Below are positions 1-11,166 of a DNA stretch of 64,000 nt, one piece after another. Source of the stretch: Lasiosphaeris hirsuta (taxonomy: Eukaryota; Ascomycota; Sordariomycetes; Sordariales; Lasiosphaeriaceae); NCBI GenBank assembly GCA_030549175.1, contig JAUKUA010000001.1, forward strand, positions 5,208,001-5,272,000, in the 5' to 3' direction. The translations under genes and the position numbers were made by a program. The notes under the pieces are model-generated. The model was not told the origin of the DNA. It searched no databases and was given only the letters and a program-made list of their open reading frames with translations. How positions within the stretch are numbered: the first letter of the stretch is position 1; every line of letters starts with the position of its first letter.

Positions 1-631
1 AGTGTGCTGTGCAGCGTGCAGTCCGCACACATGTATGTACGAAGTACGGACCCGAAGTCTCATCCATCTGACGTCCATGGGTGGCTTAGGGTGTTTCGCT
101 CGATAAGCCCGATTCCCCCGTGGCCGTGTTGATGATTGGCCCCAAGGTGAAGCCCTCCTTGGCTTGGTGTCCAGAAACGTTATTACCGGCACATGGAACC
201 AGGCCTCGTCGACCCCGGTCGCCTTGGTCGCCCTCGACTCGAAAGCCTTTTCTACGCTTTCCCTTTCTCGCAGCTTGGAAACGGGTGTGAGTGGTGCCAT
301 CCCACGCCGCCCTAGCTTCCCTACTAGCTACACGCCTGGTCTTGCCTCCCGCCTGAGGTCTTTACATGGTCGCCGTCTCCCACTTCCATCCTCTCGTGTT
401 TTTCCTCACACTCCCCAAAGCGACCTGCCGAACAGTAACCTAGGAGGACGGGCCACCACGCCAAAAACATCATCGCCAAATCCCACTTCCCTCCCACCCT
501 GGATCCAACCTTTTGGTCAAGAGCAGCCGTATTACTCGATCACCACAGCTTCGGTCTGACGCCGCCGCCTATCTATCTGTTCATCCAGCCTTGTCACCCT
601 TTATCGACGCGCCCCGCTTGATTCGCCCATC
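1..631. other. Upstream region of the ammonium transporter gene
   Basis: No gene is recognised. Open frames here are proline/serine-rich, lack family motifs and read like a long fungal promoter plus 5' leader. A single GATAAG lies at 102-107 and a tandem GATA block at 569-579, listed separately. Confidence 0.5.
569..579 (-). promoter_or_regulatory. Tandem WGATAR boxes, candidate nitrogen-regulator (AreA/NIT2) site
   Basis: Seen: the minus strand reads CAGATAGATAG, which is two overlapping AGATAG boxes, 53 bases before the ATG of the ammonium transporter. Known: AreA/NIT2 GATA factors activate ammonium permease genes and favour paired GATA sites. Inference: this pair may serve nitrogen derepression. 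Short GATA motifs also arise by chance, and the site may lie inside the transcribed leader. Confidence 0.4.
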
Positions 632-2333
632 ATGTCCGAGGCAGATCTCAACCACCTCGACTACATTGTCCTGGTGCCTTTCAACGGCACTGAGGGCACA
701 GGAGGAGATCCGCTTTCCCAGGACCTCAACATTTGGTACCAGGTAGGCAACACCCTCGTCCTTCTGCGGCGAGTCGAGCTCTCGAAGGCTGGCGCGAGGC
801 ACTAACACTGCATTCCTCGGCACAGTCTGGCGATATAGGATGGATGATCACGTCGACTGCCCTCGTTCTCCTCATGATTCCCGGTGTCGGGTAAGTTGTG
901 CCACTGAGAGAACGAAACGAGTCGCATTGTTCTGACTAGTCTCATCAGTTTCTTTTATTCTGGTCTGGCGCGGAGAAAGTCGGCCCTGTCTCTAATCTGG
1001 CTCTCTGTCATGGCCACGGCCGTTACGACCTTCCAGTGGTTCTTCTGGGGCTACTCACTCACATTTTCACACACGGCCGGTCCATTTATAGGAGACCTTG
1101 CCAATTTTGGATTTAGAGGAGTCCTTGCTCACCCTTCGGTGGGCTCCACCCACATCCCGGATCTCCTTTTCGCCATCTACCAGGGCATGTTCTCGGCCAT
1201 CACCGTAGCCCTCGCCACCGGCGCCGTGGCCGAACGCGGCAGAGTTCTACCCTGCGTTATCTTCATGTTTATCTGGGCCACCGTTATTTACGATCCCATC
1301 GCCTGCTGGACCTGGAATGTTAGCGGGTGGTCGAACAAAATGGGCGGCTTGGATTTTGCCGGAGGCACTCCCGTGCATATTGCTTCAGGTGCTGCTGCCC
1401 TTTCATACTCGATGATGCTGGGCAAGCGCCGAGGCCACGGAACCCACGAGCTTAACTACCGCCCTCATAATGTCACGCACATTGTCATTGGTACCGTCTT
1501 TCTCTGGGTCGGATGGTTTGGTTTCAACGCCGGTTCGGCACTGGCCGCCAACATGAGGGCTATTATGGCCGCCGTGGTCACTAACCTTGCTGCCTGCGTT
1601 GGTGGTATTACCTGGTGTGTCCTAGATTACAGGCTGGAGCGGAAGTGGTCGACCGTCGGCTTCTGCTCCGGTGTCGTTGCTGGCCTTGTTGCCATCACCC
1701 CAGGTTCTGGTACGTATGGAACGCGTCCATGTCTGAAGTATGCACGCTAACTCGAGCGAAGGTTATGTTCCTGTCTGGTCTGCCGTTATTTACGGCGTTC
1801 TGGGTGCTGGATTTGCCAACTATGCCACCAAGCTCAAGTTCATTTTGCGCATCGATGATGCCCTGGACATCTTTGCCGTTCACGGTATTGGCGGCCTAGT
1901 CGGTAATATCCTCACGGCTTTTTTCGCCACTAACTACATCGCGCACTTGGATAACGTATCAACGATAAACGGCGGCTGGCTCGACCACAACTGGATCCAG
2001 CTCCCCATCCAGCTCGCCGACTCATTTACCGGCGGCTGCTACTCATTTGTTGGCACTAGTCTCATCCTCTTCGTTATGAATCTGATTCCTGGCCTGCATC
2101 TCCGTGCCTCAGAGGAGGCCGAGATTCTGGGCATCGATGATGCCGAAATTGGCGAGTTTGCCTACGACTATGTGGAGCTGACGCGCGAGGTCCTGAACGA
2201 CATGGATGGCGAGAACGGCAGCGTGTTCTCTGCCGACCACGGCGCGCAAAACTACCCATCCATGGCGAGGGAAAAGAACGGGATTCATATGATGGATCCG
2301 CGGATATACGGTGCGGGCTCGACAAGTCAATGA
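632..2333 (+). CDS. Ammonium transporter, MEP/AMT family
   Basis: Plasma-membrane ammonium uptake protein of the Amt/Mep/Rh family. Exons by splice signals: 632-742, 826-890, 949-1709 and 1762-2333, giving 502 aa, the usual Mep length. The first intron has an ACTAAC branch point. Visible family features: GVGFFYSGLARRKSA in the early membrane region, AVAERGR, and the two pore histidines, His202 in TPVHIASG and His353 in FAVHGIGG. The twin-His pair is typical of Mep2-type and most AMT proteins, while yeast Mep1/3 replace the first His. The cytosolic tail has ILGIDDAEIGEFAYDYVEL, a segment conserved in fungal Meps. The start was chosen because MSEADLNHLDYIV leads directly into the first spliced exon. 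It converges on the DNA polymerase gene downstream. Confident on family, not on which paralogue (MeaA or MepA type). Confidence 0.95.
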
Positions 2334-2945
2334 TCGTAGACACCACACTTTGACCGCTCTTTTCTGCAGTTTTCTTATGGGCGGTACTATCTTTTTTACA
2401 ATTTTATGTATTGTGCGGGTACATTGGGATTCGCTTTTGGGGAGTCACGGCATTATTTTGGCGACTCTCGCCTGGGTGGGAACGGTATAACTTCCGCGAA
2501 GCTTCTGGAAGAGGAGGAACTCAAAAGCTAGATATTCAGCAGGGTGGCAGCTCTTAGCTGGGAAATGGTTTGGAAGGAGCGAGAGAGCGACGGAATTTGG
2601 GTCAACTGTTGGGGTACATTTCAAGACAGCCATCTGACTAACTGAGGATTCGGGAGGATGGGTTGGAATATGCGAACATGACGGGATGAGGCAGGAACAG
2701 TTGGCATGTAACAACATGTATTATTAGGTTTACCTACCTAACTTAATGAAGCGACCATTGCTTCTTCACTTATACAATCTGCTGCCGCGGGCAACATTCG
2801 ATTAGTGTTTGTACATGTCATTTCAGACTGTCTGTGCACATCCAATCCTCAAACCTACGGGCAAACGAAAATGGGGTATCATATCATAAAGCATTTCCTT
2901 CTGAGCAATCTCAGTCACCAAGATAGCCCGGTATCCGCCAATCAG
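2334..2945. other. Convergent 3' intergenic region
   Basis: This lies between the stop codons of the ammonium transporter and the family X polymerase. It is AT-richer than the flanking coding sequence and should hold both 3' UTRs. I see no gene or repeat. Confidence 0.5.
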
Positions 2946-5438
2946 CTAGCACCACCGCTCCTGCGGCTCACGCCACTTGACCCCAAGAATCTCGAAAATA
3001 CGCTTTTCGTCTTGCCCCTCGATGAGCTCGCCCTCGGTGACTTTGACTCGGCCTTTGCCGCGCATGACCTCTTTATACAGCCCGCGCTGGTTCAGCCGCA
3101 TCCCTTTTTTAGACGCTAGCAGTCGCATGCTCCGATTGAAAATGTCGTTGCCGGTAAAATAAATGAGGGCCGCACCATACTCAGTCTCGGGCACTAGCAG
3201 GATGTCCATGCGTCGCCAGATAGGCTCATGAGTCCTCCCCTTGCCTCTCTTTGTCGCCAGGTTCTCTCTCTCCTCCGCCGGCAAGACGCAACAGCCATGC
3301 CACTTGCTCCCTGGTCCGTCCTTGCCATAGCGCTGGCTGTGCAGCGCCGCGAGCGTGGCGACGAGGAACCCCTTTTCCGTCAGCACTTGCAACAGCTCCT
3401 CAAAGAAGGGGACAAGGTCGGCGGCCGAGATTGTTCCTTTCTTAGTCACGATGAGGTCCACGTCCCCCGAACTCTCGGCCCCGCGCCGGAAGCTCCCCCC
3501 GATCACCAACTCGATGCCTGGATCGATCCGCACCGCCTCACGTACAACGTAGGCGCCCAGAGCTGCAACCTCGGCGCGGGGGATGCGCGTGTTGAGGTCG
3601 TCGTAGCGGTCGAGGCCGATGCGTTGGTTTGTGGTTAGGTTGAGCTCATCAGCGCGGGCGCGCACATCGTCGAGGGTTCGCAGCCCCTGTGAGATCCACC
3701 GGTTCGCTCGGGTAGTACCTACGTCGTATACGTTGAGAAAGGTTGCGAGGGCCTGATCAGGGGGCTCGTCTTGAGCGTAGGCAAGGCGGCGTAGAGAGTT
3801 TGTGCTGACTATCTCCTCTATCTTGGCGGCAAGGCGGCGGCCGATGTTCGGGAGGGAGTAGGCCTCCTCCTCGGTTGTAATCTTTGTGTTCTGGCGGCGC
3901 AGAGTGGTGATGGCCTTGCGGTATGCCATGGTTCTCCAATGATCGTCAATCCGAGTGTAATAGTCACACATGTTCTGGAGGACCTCGATAGTTCGGGAAT
4001 TGGGATTCGCTGAGCTGCCACCGCTCTGCTGGTCACGTGTGCCACCACGATGGCATGCGAAGCGGTCTTCGGTGTCGAGACTTTTGCCCTTTGACCAGGT
4101 GTTGCCACCTGTGGTGGGATTAGATAACCGCCTTTTGCGTTTCTGTCGGTTCCCCAGGCTAGGATCGGTCTCAGAGTCAGAGATGGTATCCATGTTGCTC
4201 ATGGTAGAGTGGGGATCATCCTCCTCAACATCTAGGGGCAGGTCCTTATACTGCTGCATGAGATGTATGTACTCCGCCAATTCATCTTCGCGTTCAGACT
4301 GTGGTTGAAGGCTGTTTGGTACTCTCGGGGCCGGGACGCGTAGTTGCGGTCTAGGACTGGTGGCACGTACTAGCCGGGGAGATGAAGGAGGCTGCTGAAT
4401 TAGTTCGACATCATCCGAGTCGGAGTCAGTGACCTCAGTATGTGGCTGGGCTTTCGTGGTATCGGCTGACTCCCCAGTTAGGTCTTGAAGGTGCAATTGC
4501 CCACTTTGGGGTGGTGTCTGGTTCCGGGAGCCATGTTCCCGGCGTGCCAAAGGATCTTTCAGGGGCAAGGAGTGACTGGGACCCTGGGGTCGCAGAGATG
4601 TATCGGCGTCACCCGTGATTGTTGTATTAGTGAGATCAGGCGCGCCGGAAATCATGTATCGCTTCTGAGCCGCGGGGAGCAGGGTCCCCCAGAAGATGCA
4701 GTCGATGGGGTATTCTTCGTTGACGACTACAGGCGAGGTCTGAGAAGGCAGAATATTCTCGATGTCCTGATACACTAAGCGGTTGTCGACGACAACGTGG
4801 CTGGCAACAGACAGCTCCCGTACCCAACGCGCGCCGTAAGCTTGCGCCTTTTGGATACGCTGTTTTCTAACAGGGTTGACATCATTGTTCGGGATGTAGT
4901 AGAAGGACAGGCCCCTGAAGATCTGTGCTGACTCGGGTACTGGCTTCGTAGCCGAAGACTGGCGCTTGCGTTTTCGCATGGAAGAATTCATGGAGGGCGA
5001 CTGGTCCTGGTCAATACCTCGTGAAGCGGTGGTACTAGGCAGGAGGGAAGTCGGAAATGTTGTGCTTCTCTGAAGCAGTGGGTGCGCCGGGCGGGTTGGG
5101 TCTGGGATAGGTGTTTCCTCGACAAAAGAACTGCTAGCGGATACGGCATGCCGTGGTTTGTTTAGTCCAAGGCCTGCGAGGTTCTGGGCGTCTGGTGTTG
5201 CCTTAATAATGGTGGTGGTCTGTGGTGTTACCACTCCCGGAGTTGGCGCCGATAAAGTGCGCCGAGGTTCTCCAGTAGTCCTGGGGGTCTTCTTTTGCGA
5301 GTCAAAGAAGGCGCGGCATTTGATTCTGTGCACTTCTTCGTCCCGATCAGCCTGGTATTCCCCATCGCTGCTGTCGTAGCCCAGCGCGTCCAAAGTCTCG
5401 AAGAAAGCGGCCTTCTCCTGCAACGATCGGGGGCTCAT
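2946..5438 (-). CDS. POL4: Family X DNA polymerase, Pol lambda/Pol IV type
   Basis: Gap-filling polymerase for base excision repair and non-homologous end joining, nuclear. Single 830-aa exon. A BRCT-like region sits near residues 172-265 (FRGLSFYYIPNND, then YGARWVRELS). A long low-complexity linker reaches about residue 475. The 8-kDa domain begins with NPNSRTIEVLQNM and has the helix-hairpin-helix LPNIGRRLAAKIEEI; Lys539 aligns with the dRP-lyase lysine of Pol beta. The palm has GGSFRRGAESSGDVDLIV with catalytic Asp659 and Asp661, then Asp745 in RRMDILLVP. YFTGNDIFNRSMR is the sugar-selection motif and KWREPQERWC the typical Pol X end. All catalytic residues are present. Many S/TP sites in the linker could be phosphorylated. 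The divergent neighbour is MOB2. Confidence 0.95.
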   Translation of the reverse strand: MSPRSLQEKAAFFETLDALGYDSSDGEYQADRDEEVHRIKCRAFFDSQKKTPRTTGEPRRTLSAPTPGVVTPQTTTIIKATPDAQNLAGLGLNKPRHAVSASSSFVEETPIPDPTRPAHPLLQRSTTFPTSLLPSTTASRGIDQDQSPSMNSSMRKRKRQSSATKPVPESAQIFRGLSFYYIPNNDVNPVRKQRIQKAQAYGARWVRELSVASHVVVDNRLVYQDIENILPSQTSPVVVNEEYPIDCIFWGTLLPAAQKRYMISGAPDLTNTTITGDADTSLRPQGPSHSLPLKDPLARREHGSRNQTPPQSGQLHLQDLTGESADTTKAQPHTEVTDSDSDDVELIQQPPSSPRLVRATSPRPQLRVPAPRVPNSLQPQSEREDELAEYIHLMQQYKDLPLDVEEDDPHSTMSNMDTISDSETDPSLGNRQKRKRRLSNPTTGGNTWSKGKSLDTEDRFACHRGGTRDQQSGGSSANPNSRTIEVLQNMCDYYTRIDDHWRTMAYRKAITTLRRQNTKITTEEEAYSLPNIGRRLAAKIEEIVSTNSLRRLAYAQDEPPDQALATFLNVYDVGTTRANRWISQGLRTLDDVRARADELNLTTNQRIGLDRYDDLNTRIPRAEVAALGAYVVREAVRIDPGIELVIGGSFRRGAESSGDVDLIVTKKGTISAADLVPFFEELLQVLTEKGFLVATLAALHSQRYGKDGPGSKWHGCCVLPAEERENLATKRGKGRTHEPIWRRMDILLVPETEYGAALIYFTGNDIFNRSMRLLASKKGMRLNQRGLYKEVMRGKGRVKVTEGELIEGQDEKRIFEILGVKWREPQERWC

Positions 5439-6212
5439 GGTGTCGTCTCAAAAATATCTATATATATAATTGAGTGAGAGGTGATTGTGGTTATGGGGGA
5501 AGAAATTGTGGTTATGGGGGAAGAACTTGTGGTTATGGGGGAAGAAAAGGCCATCGGCACCATCCGCCCTTGTTGCAGTGCCTGGTTTGCAGTCGCTTCC
5601 TGTTGAGAGGGTAGCAGTAAAGTGCTTGAAATAGCAACACGTGCGCTTGTTTGCGGCTTGACGTTTGTGTTCCACCCCAACAAGACCAGCAGGGCTTGGG
5701 TGAATTACGTGCAGTGGTGAATCCGATTAGTGGGGGATCTTCCCGAATGGCGCACATGCCCCACCATCGGGTAGGCACCTGGCACCTACGAAAACCACGC
5801 GAGAGCACGTGCTGTGGTACTGCGGTACGTACTCTCTTCAAGTTAGGTACCAATCTCAACAATCAATCAGTGACCAACAATGAGGATACGGCAGGCGGTC
5901 AGCGTTTCAAGGTCCACAGGGAACGCCAACCGCCCCTTCTTCCCCCTTTCCTCAGGGTACCTCTATACTTTTGATGAACGGGCCGTCCCCGCCGTTCCAT
6001 TCCATGACTTCATGTCCACTCTGCCACACCTCGTCCCTACCTACCTTACCTGCTAGACAACTACTACTAGAGCGACATGAAATACAGTTTTGCTCATCTG
6101 TCGTCCTGTCTGTAGTGCAACGCCATAAGCCTCCTCTCATTCCCAATTCAACTTTGCGTGCACCGGCAACGCCTGCCACAACGCTCGTTCCAACGTTTCG
6201 ACATTTGCAGCC
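5439..6212. other. Divergent promoter region between POL4 and MOB2
   Basis: No gene is recognised. It holds a 3 x 21 bp tandem repeat next to the POL4 start (listed separately) and a TATATATA stretch at about 5459-5467. Small open frames across the repeat encode a repeated PHNHNFF peptide and look incidental. Confidence 0.5.
5485..5547. repeat. Tandem repeat, three copies of a 21-bp unit
   Basis: Three head-to-tail copies of a unit starting TTGTGGTTATGGGGGAAGAA, nearly identical. Copies start at 5485, 5506 and 5527. The block lies 47-109 bases upstream of the POL4 ATG. The G5 runs are spaced 21 bp apart, about two helical turns. Confidence 0.9.
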
Positions 6213-7724
6213 ATGTCTAACCTCTTTTCTGGAATGTCAGTGTCATTGGTTTGAGCCCCCCTCCACACAACTCTCCTCCCTCCTTCATCTCGTCGGATCC
6301 CTACTGCCCCTACTCCCTCTTCTGCAGGCAAGACAGCCGCCAGCACTTGCGCAGTAATTTCCTTTTCAATTGGGCCAAAATCAGGTGTTTGCTCATGCGA
6401 GGCCTGGGATGTATCGCTTGTGGCTTAGGCACGCTTGGGTTGTCAAATATCTTTTCCTATTTCTCCTCGGATTCCCGTGCGGGAACAGGTCTGCCAGTGG
6501 GGGGACTGCCTGAACTGCTTGCCGACCTATGCAGGTCTCGTTCCTGAACTGCTGGCTCGCACACCTGCAAACCTCAAGTATGCTAACTCCTTCCTGTAGC
6601 AACGCCCGGCTGCGAGGGGCCAACAAGCCGGTGCCAGCCAAAAGCCCCATCTCTCCCACGCCTCCCCCAGACGATGGCCAGCTTGCTCTACCCAGCAGCC
6701 TTTCCCAGGCCAGCCAATCGTCAACCAACCTCAGCATAGCGTCCAAGCTGCCGCCCCTGCCCGCATCGCCCTCGCTGTCCCAGACAATCGGCATGATGGG
6801 CTCTCCAGAGGAGGCACTGAATGCCTACCCGCTCCCCAGGCCACTGCCTGTGTGGCTGAACCCTGCCTACGCAAGGCACATTGTGAAGGGCAACTTCATG
6901 ACACTCAGTGCCAGACCCAAGACGGTTGACAAGGGAGAGTGGGTGGCCCATCAAGGTAGCTCATTCTCTATGCCCTTCATCTCATCATTGTGCGTGCCGT
7001 CGTTGACCTGCTGCGCCAGTGGTTGAGCACTATCGTAATCTGTGGAACTTTGTCCGGGTTGTATTTGAGAAGGAGGAGGACGGGAAGACGATCTGCAACG
7101 CCACTTCCTGCCCTCGCATGTCTGCCGGAATGTAAGCTGTATTGTATGCAATCATCACCCGCCCGTTCTAGAGTCTGACTTGGTTGGTGTAGGAACCACT
7201 CATACACGTGGCTAAACAATCGGTTTGAGCCCATCGAGCTTCCCGCTTTCGAGTATATAACATTGATGCAGCGGTGGATCTCGGGTAAGATCGACGACAC
7301 TAAGATCTTTCCGACCGAGGCATCCGGCGTCTCTTTCTCATACAACTCGCAGATTACGACCACTGCTCTCTTGACTGGTCCCGATGAGTGGGTTGGGAAG
7401 CGCAGTGGTTTCCCCAAGGATTTCTTCAGCATATGCCAGACCATTTTCCTACAAATGTTCCGGGTTTATGCTCATCTTTACTGGGCCCACTTCACTGAGC
7501 CCTTCTATCACCTGAACCTTGAGAAGCAGCTCAACAGTTGCTTCAGCCACTTTGTCTTGACGGCAACTGCCCTCGACTTACTCAAGCCCCAAGAGCTCGA
7601 GCCGATGCAGCCTCTAATTGACCTCTGGGCAGCCAATGGTACCTTCCCACCTGAGTCCAAAGCGTATGAGTATGCCAACCTCAAGGCCGGTACCCGTCTT
7701 CTCCAGCTTGGAGGTATGGCCTGA
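6213..7724 (+). CDS. MOB2: MOB2-type activator of NDR/Cbk1 kinase
   Basis: Mob-family co-activator of the NDR kinase (COT-1/Cbk1) that drives polarised hyphal growth and cell-wall control. Proposed exons 6213-6235, 6600-6955, 7020-7131 and 7193-7724 give 340 aa. The 364-bp first intron has donor GTCAGT, branch TGCTAAC and acceptor CTGTAG, and restores the frame as MSNLFSGINARLRGANK. Mob core: YARHIVKGNFMTLSARP, EHYRNLWNFVRVVFE, zinc cysteines in TICNATSCPRM, NHSYTWLNN, and zinc histidines in FRVYAHLYWAHF. The N-terminal 70 residues are Pro/Ser-rich. The tail beyond the Mob fold (PMQPLIDLWAANG) is longer than in fission yeast Mob2. Later exons are firm. The tiny first exon is the least certain; a model with an extra 26-bp exon at 6328-6353 also keeps frame. 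Confidence 0.9.
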
Positions 7725-8517
7725 TCTCGCAACCCAATCGTTGGTCTAAAATGCTTTTTGCGCATTGGCTTGGAGTTCGCAAGGCTCGGCAGGAGAAGGG
7801 TCACTCTGATGGCAGAGCAGAGGGCGGTTGGTGTCTGGGTTACGGCTGGCTACCATTCAATGGGTTTAGACTTTAGGCCAAATATTCCTGAAACCGTTCA
7901 CTGTGACGGCTGCCAAGCAACGTTTATCGTCATTAGACTAGCATGTATAGGGTGAGCAGCAGGCAGTAATTGGTTTGGTTTCGCACACTAGCATCGGTTT
8001 TCATACCTAGGTCGATAGAGCTAGATTTCACCTGTACCGTCGTCTCGCGGCTCGTCATGGAGGCTGCAACATGTGAGTTTTGTGTGCATGGTGTGGATGT
8101 GTTGCGTGTGTACGCTGCAGGGCCGCCAATGGTGTCAAGGGGTTCGTTGTGTGGTTGTTATGTGCATGGCAAATCGTGTGAGGCCCCGAGTCTTGTTCGC
8201 CGCAGGCCTGAATAATGCCTGACCGCCTCAAACCGTCTCGACCGCGAGTGGCGGCCTGACCAGAGGACGACGCACTAAAAAGATGTAAGGACCAAAACAT
8301 GTGCTGTCGCAGCGGGGGCGGGGCACTTTATGGAATTAGCGGGTCGGCATCCAGGGATTTTCGCGAAACCCAAGTTCTTCCCGCAAGGCAAGACCATGCC
8401 TGCTACATAGCAACAGATTTTTCCCCCCATTGTGAACGCCCTTCAAAATTTCTGACGGGTCCTCCGTCTTTTTCTCTTGCAAAGCATCTCTCATACAATC
8501 TGGTTTTGCACTTCAAA
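7725..8517. other. Intergenic region, MOB2 3' end and PRMT1 promoter
   Basis: About 790 bp between two plus-strand genes. No gene is recognised; the open frames are short and without motifs. A pyrimidine-rich tract (tttttctcttgc) precedes the PRMT1 start. Confidence 0.5.
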
Positions 8518-9997
<1,480 letters not shown>

Positions 9998-11166
9998 ATG
10001 GACCAAAAACGCAAGGGAAACGAGATGTGGCGCTCCGCGCGTAAGATGGCGTGAGGGCTTTTCTCTCTCTGACATGACTGGATTAGGCCCACAGGCGGAT
10101 TTACCTGGCGGGAATGCCGCCGGGAGGCTCTCAGTGTGACCCGCAACATGACATGGAGAATTGGTGGGGAGGTGGATTATTCGTGCATTTTGCTGGGCTT
10201 CATAAAGAGAGCAGGGTTCATGGCGTTTTCGTAAAAATCAACGACAAAAAGGCTAGGGTTGTGATTGCATCTTGATGGGAAGCGATACCCGGAGAATATT
10301 ACTAGGGCGAGCTCCTCGTCTTCTGATGGTTTTTGTCGTTTGCCTCACTACGATCTCGTGAAGGGGTGGCAGGTCATGAAGGGGTGGCAGGTCATGAAGG
10401 GGTGGCAGGTCATGAAGGGGTGGCAGGTCATGAAGGGGTGGCAGGGGCTGTTTTCGGAGTTGTGAGCCCCTGAGTCAATGTGGTCTGTGTGTTGTGTGAT
10501 GGCAAGTCAGTTTGTTTCTGTGCGGCATTAGACAGACTCTAGACTAAAATCAGCAAAATACGAGTATCGACTTGAAAGTGCGATAGCTGCCTTGCCGGTC
10601 AAAAGAAAGCGGCGCTAGTCTATATGACCTCTAGTATTTACTACGTAGAGGCCGTCAGTAGGAATGGTATAAAAATGTTGTTTGCGAAAGAGCAAGCAAC
10701 CCTCTCAGTTCAAGTAAACGCTTCATTGCATAAGATGATAGTGCGACGCTATTTGTCAGCCCTTTGCCTTCCTGTCTGCCCCAGCCCATCTGCGCTTTTC
10801 ACCGTATGCCCCGAGAACTCCTGAGGACTCTTATTCTCATGATAGAATTATCCATCCACCGTTTCCTTCCCATCGTTATCGTCATTGCTGCTGCCGCCAC
10901 CACTGCCTCCCACGTCTGGCTTTTGTTGATGTTGGCTCTGGTCTATCGTCGGACAGACGGAGCTGACGTTTTTATTTGAATTCTTCGTCGTCAAACATGA
11001 ATATCCTGCCATCATCAATGGGATTGAACCTAGTCCGTTTGGATCGAACCTTTTTACCTGTCTGGGGTTCATTACCCTCGGGTTTCTTGTCCTTTGATGG
11101 GGCCCACAAAGCTGGGCCGATACTGAGACCCTGTTCCGCATGGATAAATGTCTTCGCGATGCCACC
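9998..11166. other. Convergent intergenic region with minisatellite
   Basis: This is 1.2 kb between the PRMT1 and phosphoacetylglucosamine mutase stop codons. It contains the 18-bp minisatellite at 10361-10445. The open frame across that repeat (10265-10465) is a by-product of an 18-bp unit and is not called a gene. Confidence 0.5.
10361..10445. repeat. Minisatellite, 18-bp unit, about 4.7 copies
   Basis: Unit AAGGGGTGGCAGGTCATG occurs four times perfectly (starts 10361, 10379, 10397, 10415), then a partial fifth copy from 10433. Perfect identity between copies suggests recent expansion. It lies about 360 bp past the PRMT1 stop, possibly in its 3' UTR. Confidence 0.95.

Noticed and set aside
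164..559. 131-codon frame upstream of the ammonium transporter
   Set aside because: Ser/Pro/Arg-biased with no motif, and it lies where the promoter and leader are expected.
10265..10465. Frame encoding repeated KGWQVM peptide
   Set aside because: Created by an 18-bp tandem repeat; no conserved flanking sequence.
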